Assembly: GCA_949293925.1 (NCBI GenBank)
Contig: CASFFI010000079.1
Location: forward strand, 1-11,640
From: an uncultured Christensenella sp.
Lineage (GTDB): Bacteria; Bacillota; Clostridia; Christensenellales; UBA1242
Reading direction: 5' to 3'
DNA length: 11,640 bases
Shown here: positions 7,247 to 11,640 of the stretch, piece after piece
Numbering within the stretch: the first letter of the stretch is position 1
How the letters are laid out: the number at the start of each line of letters is the position of its first letter
Position numbers and translations under genes: made by a program
The notes under the pieces: model-generated
The model's input: only the letters and a program-made list of their open reading frames with translations
The model's database searches: none
Told to the model about the DNA's origin: nothing

Positions 7247-7285
7247 AAAAAACATATTGCGTTAATTAGTTCAATATGTTTTTTT
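7247..7285. terminator. Strong bidirectional intrinsic terminator
   Basis: AAAAAACATATTG (7247-7259) pairs perfectly with CAATATGTTTTTT (7272-7284) over a 12-nt loop: a 13-bp stem with T tracts on both strands. It starts 10 bases after the stop codon of the membrane-protein gene. On the minus strand its T tract is longer still, so it probably also ends transcripts of the AlkD-like gene from the right. Confidence 0.85.
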
Positions 7286-7677
7286 ATTGGTTTAATTGTG
7301 TGTTTTTGTTGTTGTTTAATTTTTATTATTAAATTAATTACTTCAATTTTTTAATATTTTTAATTTATTATTCTTTATATTTAATTTTCAAAATATTTAT
7401 AAATATTTTTTTAAATGTTTTAATTAATATTAATTTTTATTGTTTTTATTTGTTTTAAAAGAGAAATAATAATATTTTTTTCGTTTTGATTTTTATTATA
7501 TTTTTACTATTATTATATTATTAATTATTATTTTTATTATTTTGTTTATTGTTGTGTTTTTCCTAATATTTCAAAAAGAGTTATTTGCATAATCAAAAAT
7601 AAAATTTTTTAATATTATCAAATTTATAAAAATATTATTTAAATAAAAATGTCTTATATGGTTATCAGTATAGATAA
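7286..7677. other. Gene-free, T-rich stretch between convergent genes
   Basis: These 392 bases separate two convergent genes and contain no supportable gene, tRNA or clear hairpin. I counted 17 G or C in the 240 bases 7321-7560 (about 7%), and the plus strand is strongly T-biased. If the AlkD-like transcript ends at the hairpin near 7250, this would be a 3' untranslated region of about 390-430 nt. Confidence 0.6.
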
Positions 7678-8391
7678 TTATTTTTTCATTAATGTTTTCA
7701 AGTATGATTTATCTTCGGTTGACACTCGTTTGCTATCTCTACATTTTGATATAGTTTTATTCAAAACAAATGTGGAAATTTTTTTATTTTTTAAAAAAGA
7801 CATTGTTTTATCTCTACATTTAACAAATGCTTCGCACAACAACCAAGCGATTGCCATATTAACATAATAATCTGATTCATTAGATAATGTTAAAATTATA
7901 TCAAACACTCTATTAATATCTATATTATTAATAAAACCTTTTAATAAAATAATAATACCCAATCTTTTTTTAAAAGGATTTTTGTCCTTTATGCAACTTG
8001 CTGCATAATCAAAATATTTCTGTTTATTTGATATGTTAAACGAGAAATTTAAAGTATCCACTTGAGCCCAAGAATCACAAACTGATATATATTTTTCTAA
8101 ATAATTTATTTGTTCATCTGCATTTTTAATTTTTGAAATAATTTTTCCAAAAAGTATAGTCAAACTAAAATTTTTTAATTCTATTTTATTAATAAAATCA
8201 GAATAATTACCTTTTGCTATTTTTTTTGACATTGAATCAATAATAGAGTATGGTATTGCCACGCAATCATAAAAAGTATTTGAAATTTTTTTTTCAAACT
8301 CTATATCATCTGAACCTTTCGAAAATTGAATAAAATAATTATAAAAATTATTAATACTTTCATCTGTCCATTCATTTAATACTAAATTCAA
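7678..8391 (-). CDS. AlkD-like DNA alkylation repair protein (HEAT-repeat fold)
   Basis: This is a predicted DNA glycosylase-type repair protein (DNA alkylation repair family, PF08713/COG4912) acting on alkylated bases in the cytoplasm. In 241-residue numbering from the upstream TTG at 8403, the strongest signal is the C-terminal half: KKRLGIIILL (145-154), ESDYYVNMAIAWLLCEAFVK (176-195) and LNKTISKCRDSKRVS (214-228), all hallmarks of the Firmicute family. Trp112 and Asp116 in SWAQVD, Arg147 and Trp187 match the positions known in AlkD to contact DNA and support excision (W109, D113, R148, W187). The N-terminal third is more divergent. No ATG lies near the start. I prefer the TTG at 8391 (237 aa), 6 nt after GGAG, over the TTG at 8403, whose ribosome binding site would be too close. 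A candidate promoter lies about 60 bp upstream, so it is probably monocistronic, or else read from the S66 peptidase gene. Confidence 0.88.
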   Translation of the reverse strand: MNLVLNEWTDESINNFYNYFIQFSKGSDDIEFEKKISNTFYDCVAIPYSIIDSMSKKIAKGNYSDFINKIELKNFSLTILFGKIISKIKNADEQINYLEKYISVCDSWAQVDTLNFSFNISNKQKYFDYAASCIKDKNPFKKRLGIIILLKGFINNIDINRVFDIILTLSNESDYYVNMAIAWLLCEAFVKCRDKTMSFLKNKKISTFVLNKTISKCRDSKRVSTEDKSYLKTLMKK

Positions 8392-8395
8392 ATTT

Positions 8396-8401
8396 ATCTC
8401 C
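8396..8401 (-). promoter_or_regulatory. Ribosome binding site selecting a TTG start for the AlkD-like gene
   Basis: Minus strand GGAGAT, with GGAG 6 nt before the TTG at 8391-8389. The first in-frame ATG is about 57 codons further in, past conserved family sequence, so a non-ATG start is required. The competing TTG at 8403 overlaps this site. Confidence 0.6.
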
Positions 8402-8441
8402 AATTACCTTTAAAACTCATCATCTAATCTTTATTTTATCT

Positions 8442-8471
8442 ATAATAAATTAAGTCATAAAATTATTGCAA
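8442..8471 (-). promoter_or_regulatory. Candidate promoter of the AlkD-like gene
   Basis: Minus strand: -35 TTGCAA (8471-8466, 4 of 6), 18-bp spacer, -10 TATTAT (8447-8442, 5 of 6). The -35 lies inside an inverted repeat, TTATTG (8463-8468), CAA, CAATAA (8472-8477), which could bind a regulator. Both matches are modest for such A+T-rich DNA. Confidence 0.35.
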
Positions 8472-8673
8472 CAATAAATTTTAATTATATTTTTTTTATT
8501 TTTATCAATTGTTGTATTTTTTGTTATAATTTTTATAAAATTTATCATTTTTATATATTTTTAACAAATTTACATTGTTTTTTATTATTTTTTTATTTAT
8601 TTATAAATTTTTTTATTTAATTTATGCAGTTTTTATGTTATTAATAAATAATATATATTTATTTTTTATTATT

Positions 8674-9774
8674 TTAATTGTTAAACATCTTTTCAATAAT
8701 TTTTATTTTTTTATTTTTTGCGTCAACTTCACATTTTACACCAATAGGCATAATCCCTCTTGGATATGAATGACCAAAATTCACATTGTAAATAATAGGT
8801 ACATTGTATTTTTTTAAATAATCTTTATAAAACGAAATATATTCATCAAAATATATTTCATCAATAGGTTTACCTATTAACACACCATTTATAACTTTTA
8901 ATATACCTTTATGTTTTAATTTATCTAATACCTTCTTTACATAGTTAGGTGATGGTTTTTCATCACTAGTTTCAATCATTAATATTTTGCCTTCCCATTC
9001 TTTTTTTGTTGGAAAAATTTTATATTTATCAACTAATTTATGACACTCATTGATATTTGATTTTAATTTATTATCAAAACTATCATCTACTACACCCAAC
9101 ATTCTACCTATTACATCTATACAGCCACCTAACAACTCCCCTTGCGCTTTACAATCTTTACCCAATGAAATATATCCGTGATTTTCTTTGTTTGAAATTC
9201 GTTTAACTCCTATTTGGTCTTTAGCAAAATTAACTCTTTCTTTGTACCATATATCACTTGATTCTATATCGAAAAGTTTATTTTCAAAAAACTTCTTAAC
9301 TGCATTATAAGTATATGGCAACATATCTAATTCAAACTCGGCAAAGTCTGTTATAAAAGCAGGACCATAAAATGTATTTAATCCAAGTTTTCTTAAAATA
9401 AAATGTACGATTGTTATATCCGAATATCCTGTGAAAATTTTTGGATTATTTTTTATGATTTGTTTTACATTATTATTTTCAAATATATAAGGTATTATTT
9501 TATAAGAATCACTACCGCCTATTGCACATATAATTGCTTTTACATCTTTGTTTTCAAAAGCACTTTTTAAATCTTCCACTCTTTTTTGTGGATTGTCTTT
9601 AACAAACTCAATTCCTTTTAAAGCATTTTTCATATACATAGGTACAAGACCTAATTCTTTCAATCTTTTGTCTCCAAGTTCCAACTCGTGTTTTGCCCAA
9701 GGTTCTCCTAACATACCGCTAGATAAACTTACTATAGCTACTTTATCACCAACACTTAATTTATTTGCTTTCAT
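8674..9774 (-). CDS. S66-family serine carboxypeptidase (LD-carboxypeptidase LdcA / MccF-like)
   Basis: This is a predicted serine peptidase of the S66 family. Members either trim the terminal D-Ala from tetrapeptide muropeptides in wall recycling (LdcA) or cleave toxic peptidyl nucleotides such as microcin C (MccF). The 366 residues open with KLSVGDKVAIVSLSSG, typical of the family. The nucleophile is Ser118 in TGYSD. Glu268 (MIETSDE) and His335 (NFGHS) complete the Ser-Glu-His triad, and GGCIDVIGRMLG (216-227) joins the domains. At 366 aa it is closer to MccF-like members (about 340-360) than to classical LdcA (about 300-310). No signal peptide is visible, so it acts in the cytoplasm. The ATG at 9774 follows AAGGAG with ideal spacing. 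No toxin, recycling or peptide-uptake gene is adjacent, so the two roles cannot be separated from context. No terminator is evident downstream. Confidence 0.93.
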   Translation of the reverse strand: MKANKLSVGDKVAIVSLSSGMLGEPWAKHELELGDKRLKELGLVPMYMKNALKGIEFVKDNPQKRVEDLKSAFENKDVKAIICAIGGSDSYKIIPYIFENNNVKQIIKNNPKIFTGYSDITIVHFILRKLGLNTFYGPAFITDFAEFELDMLPYTYNAVKKFFENKLFDIESSDIWYKERVNFAKDQIGVKRISNKENHGYISLGKDCKAQGELLGGCIDVIGRMLGVVDDSFDNKLKSNINECHKLVDKYKIFPTKKEWEGKILMIETSDEKPSPNYVKKVLDKLKHKGILKVINGVLIGKPIDEIYFDEYISFYKDYLKKYNVPIIYNVNFGHSYPRGIMPIGVKCEVDAKNKKIKIIEKMFNN

Positions 9775-9795
9775 ATGATCTCCTTTTATTATTAT

Positions 9796-9823
9796 AATAT
9801 TTTTTTGTATTAAAACAAAACAA
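9796..9823 (-). promoter_or_regulatory. Weak candidate promoter of the S66 peptidase gene
   Basis: On the minus strand a TATAAT hexamer lies 12 bases before GGAGATCATATG, with TTGTTT (3 of 6) 16 bp further upstream. The start site would fall just before the ribosome binding site, giving a very short leader. Coordinates are approximate, and in this composition the call is tentative. Confidence 0.3.
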
Positions 9824-10066
9824 TTAATAATTAAAAATATAAATAATTAAATATTTTAAATATAAAAATAAACATAGTTTAATATTAGATGTAAAATAAA
9901 TATGATTAAATATAATAAATATTATCAAATATTAAAACATTTATAAAAATTAAAAAAATAATTTAATTATTAATAACAAATAAATAATAATCATAAATAG
10001 CATAATATATTGAATAAAAAAGTAATTTAAATTAATATATAAAATATTAAGCAATTTAAAAAATTG

Positions 10067-10088
10067 TTAAAAATTCATTAAAAATTCA
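10067..10088 (+). repeat. Two tandem copies of an 11-bp motif
   Basis: TTAAAAATTCA occurs at 10067-10077 and again immediately at 10078-10088, about 120 bp upstream of the lactate dehydrogenase start. Shortly after, TTTGAA gives a partial inverted copy. The period is close to one helical turn. It may be a regulator site or simple A+T-rich drift. Confidence 0.4.
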
Positions 10089-10159
10089 ATTTTTATTTGA
10101 ATATTATTTTATTTTTAATATTTTTTTATCTGTAATTAATTTTTTGTATAAAATTAATA

Positions 10160-10188
10160 TTCAAGTAAATAATTAAATTTAATATAAA
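10160..10188 (+). promoter_or_regulatory. Tentative promoter of the L-lactate dehydrogenase gene
   Basis: TTCAAG (10160-10165, 3 of 6), a 17-bp spacer and TATAAA (10183-10188, 5 of 6), giving a start near 10195 and a leader of about 13 nt. The geometry is right, but TATAAA is expected often in 93% A+T sequence. Confidence 0.3.
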
Positions 10189-10207
10189 TTAATATTAATG
10201 GATTAGT

Positions 10208-11128
10208 ATGAACAAAATTGTAATTATTGGTTGTGGAAATGTGGGTATGAGTTATGCTTACTGTTTGCTTAATAGTAATTGTATTGTTGATGAGATAGTT
10301 TTAATTGATATAAACAAAGATAAAGCGGAAGGCGAAGCATTAGATTTAATTCACGCTTCTGCTTGCTCAAATAAATTTATAAAAATTAAAGCAGGCGATT
10401 ACAATGATTGTAATACCGCTGACATTGTTTGTATTTGTGCAGGAAAAAATCAAAAAAAAGGAGAAACAAGAACTGACCTTATTGATAAAAATGTTGTAGT
10501 TTTTAAATCAATCATAAAAGAATTAAATAAAACTTTATTTAATGGCATTTTTTTAATAGCTACTAATCCTTTGGATATAATGACTTATGTAACTTTAAAA
10601 CTTTCAAAATTTAAACCTTGCAAAGTAATAGGCAGTGGCACAACTCTAGACACGGCAAGGCTTAGGTCAATATTAAGCGAAATATTAAAAATTAATCCAA
10701 AAAATGTACACGCTTATGTTATCGGTGAACACGGAGATAGCGAATTTATCAACTGGTCAAATGCATTTTTTGGTTCTAATCCAATTTTAAATTATATAGA
10801 TGAGAATTCTCAAAATGAAATATTATTTAATGTAAGAAACAGTGCGTATGAAATAATTAATAAAAAAGGTAATACCTCATACGGAATAGGAATGTGCTTA
10901 AAAAATATTACTAATGCAATTTTGCAAAATTCTAATTCAATTTTTACAATATCTGCTTATGATAAAAACTTAAAAATTTGTATAGGGATGCCCGCTATAA
11001 TCAATAAATCTGGAATAAGAGAAATAATCAATCTAAATTTAAATAAAGATGAAAAAACATTATTAAAAAATTGCTCTGACAAAATAAAATCCATGGTCAA
11101 AGCAATTGAAAATAATCTAAAATATTAA
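10208..11128 (+). CDS. ldh: L-lactate dehydrogenase (NAD-dependent, probably fructose-1,6-bisphosphate-activated)
   Basis: The enzyme reduces pyruvate to L-lactate with NADH in the cytoplasm, regenerating NAD in fermentation. The 306 residues carry the Rossmann motif GCGNVG (8-13) with Asp34 for the NAD ribose. In CAGKNQKKGETR, Gln82 is the residue that selects lactate/pyruvate (Gln102 in standard numbering; malate dehydrogenases have Arg) and Arg88 is the loop Arg109. Asn120 (ATNP), Asp148 and Arg151 (TTLDTAR), catalytic His175 (GEHGD) and Thr223 (NTSYGIG) complete the active site. Arg153 and His168 match Arg173 and His188, which bind fructose-1,6-bisphosphate in allosteric bacterial enzymes, so activation is likely. 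The length is slightly short for the family (about 310-320) but all domains are present. The ribosome binding site is weak (GGA, 5 nt before ATG 10208). The gene stands alone after a 7% G+C region, and its stop overlaps the convergent membrane-protein gene. Confidence 0.95.
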   Translation: MNKIVIIGCGNVGMSYAYCLLNSNCIVDEIVLIDINKDKAEGEALDLIHASACSNKFIKIKAGDYNDCNTADIVCICAGKNQKKGETRTDLIDKNVVVFKSIIKELNKTLFNGIFLIATNPLDIMTYVTLKLSKFKPCKVIGSGTTLDTARLRSILSEILKINPKNVHAYVIGEHGDSEFINWSNAFFGSNPILNYIDENSQNEILFNVRNSAYEIINKKGNTSYGIGMCLKNITNAILQNSNSIFTISAYDKNLKICIGMPAIINKSGIREIINLNLNKDEKTLLKNCSDKIKSMVKAIENNLKY

Positions 11129-11640
11129 ACAATCAACAATATGAAATTAATTATCCAATCAATAACTAATAAACTTGCAAAAGCTATTGAAATAATTATT
11201 GCTGGTTTTGATTTGATTTTTGAAACCAATTTTAATAATGGGTCAAATACTAATGCCATAATTGCTGTAATTAAAATTCCCCATATTATCGAATATGTAA
11301 GACAAATATATCCACGAAAATTTAAAGGTTCTTCAGAATAATTCCATAGCATTGTATCAAAGCATAAATCAAAGAAAACAGCAGTAACAAGTTCAGCAAA
11401 AGTTGCAACCACCATAGCAAGTACAGCATAGATAAAAACTCTTATTACAGGATTGTCGACTTTAGACAATATACCTCGTTTATTTTGTGGTGTACCCATT
11501 AAAAGAAATATTACTATTACACAAAAACCATATATAGTGCAAAATGGTAAAGTCAAGAATCCCCTATCCTCAAAATGACCTAATAGTATCCATTTATATA
11601 CTGTTTCCATGCACCAGCCTAAAAAGGAAAATATTAAAAA
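11125..11640 (-). CDS. CmpB-family membrane protein (putative ABC-transporter type IV), N-terminus beyond window edge
   Basis: This is a polytopic membrane protein of the ABC_trans_CmpB family (PF06541), often labelled putative ABC transporter permease although a transport role is not established. An ATG at 11610 looks like a start but is internal: the frame is open for ten more codons to the right edge and encodes FLIFSFLGWC, joining METVY to give the conserved GWxxET motif. The true start therefore lies outside and 171 codons are visible. Other family marks are GHFEDRGFL, PFCTIYGF and WNYSEEPLNFRGYICLTYS followed by IWG. About five hydrophobic helices are visible, with both acidic and aromatic residues conserved between them. 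No ATPase gene is adjacent in the window. The stop codon shares TTAA with that of the convergent lactate dehydrogenase gene, so neither gene has room for its own terminator. Confidence 0.85.
   Translation of the reverse strand, partial: FLIFSFLGWCMETVYKWILLGHFEDRGFLTLPFCTIYGFCVIVIFLLMGTPQNKRGILSKVDNPVIRVFIYAVLAMVVATFAELVTAVFFDLCFDTMLWNYSEEPLNFRGYICLTYSIIWGILITAIMALVFDPLLKLVSKIKSKPAIIISIAFASLLVIDWIINFILLIV

Larger units (their letters stand above)
9787..10207. other. Extremely A+T-rich gene-free region upstream of L-lactate dehydrogenase
   Basis: I counted 30 G or C in the 420 bases 9781-10200, about 7%, well below the coding sequences on either side. It separates two divergent genes and should hold both promoters, but contains no gene. 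From about 9830 to 10075 the plus strand is A-rich; from 10087 to 10150 it is T-rich. Two tandem copies of TTAAAAATTCA occupy 10067-10088. Runs of A and T of this kind often cause bending and act as UP-like elements, but that is inference. Confidence 0.65.

Noticed and set aside
7660..7680. TTATC/GATAA hairpin just after the AlkD-like stop codon
   Set aside because: Only five base pairs, no G-C-rich core and no T tract on the minus strand, so not a convincing terminator.
7649..7867. 72-codon plus-strand open frame
   Set aside because: Antisense to the conserved C-terminus of the AlkD-like gene; no ribosome binding site.
8463..8477. Inverted repeat TTATTG-CAA-CAATAA considered as a separate operator
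   Set aside because: Six-bp A+T-rich arms are common by chance here; it is mentioned only with the promoter it overlaps.
8575..8769. 64-codon hydrophobic open frame on the plus strand
   Set aside because: Made of T-rich low-complexity sequence (Phe, Ile, Leu, Tyr), overlaps the end of the S66 peptidase gene and has no ribosome binding site.
9548..9778. 76-codon plus-strand open frame
   Set aside because: Antisense to the N-terminal part of the S66 peptidase gene; a shadow of its codon pattern.
1..11640. Mollicute-type genetic code (TGA as Trp), suggested by the very low G+C
   Set aside because: Trp is encoded by TGG in the ABC, lactate dehydrogenase and CmpB-like genes, none of the genes contains an in-frame TGA, and wall-related enzymes are present.

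Overview
The window is about three-quarters or more A+T. It uses the standard genetic code (Trp is TGG, and there are no in-frame TGA codons). Promoters are of the sigma-A type and most genes have GGAGG-like ribosome binding sites. Together with a stand-alone Spo0A DNA-binding domain, an L-lactate dehydrogenase, an LD-carboxypeptidase-family peptidase and a CmpB-family membrane protein, this points to a walled, fermentative, low-GC Firmicute, probably an uncultured gut-type Clostridia or Bacilli lineage. The taxon is inference; no rRNA or other marker gene is present.

Layout, left to right. (1) 1-3629, minus strand: a two-gene operon for a heterodimeric ABC exporter of the TM287/288, LmrCD or BmrCD type. 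The upstream gene (1869-3629) is the degenerate half and the downstream gene (1-1876, cut by the left edge) is the catalytic half. They overlap by 8 bp. (2) 3630-4156: non-coding, with the probable ABC promoter, a cluster of TTAACA hexamers and a terminator for the next gene. (3) 4157-5458, minus: a surface lipoprotein serine protease of the HtrA/DegP type with a divergent PDZ-like C-terminus. (4) 5728-6087, minus: a 119-aa protein that is essentially only the Spo0A C-terminal DNA-binding domain. It is divergently transcribed from (5) 6232-7236, plus: an unrecognised single-pass membrane protein with a large outer domain, driven by a consensus promoter and closed by a strong bidirectional terminator. 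(6) 7678-8391, minus: an AlkD-like HEAT-repeat DNA alkylation repair protein starting at TTG. (7) 8674-9774, minus: an S66-family serine carboxypeptidase (LdcA/MccF type). (8) 9775-10207: a gene-free stretch of only about 7% G+C. (9) 10208-11128, plus: L-lactate dehydrogenase with the residues of an FBP-activated enzyme. (10) 11125-11640, minus: a CmpB-family membrane protein cut by the right edge, whose stop codon interlocks with that of the lactate dehydrogenase.

Apart from the ABC pair, the genes look like independent single-gene units rather than one pathway. A loose theme is the cell envelope: drug or peptide export, surface proteolysis, muropeptide or peptide cleavage, and two orphan membrane proteins. 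The most unusual locus is 5690-7285, where a receiver-less Spo0A DNA-binding domain gene faces an orphan membrane protein across a 144-bp divergent promoter region. No tRNA, rRNA, CRISPR array, insertion sequence or recognisable riboswitch was seen.
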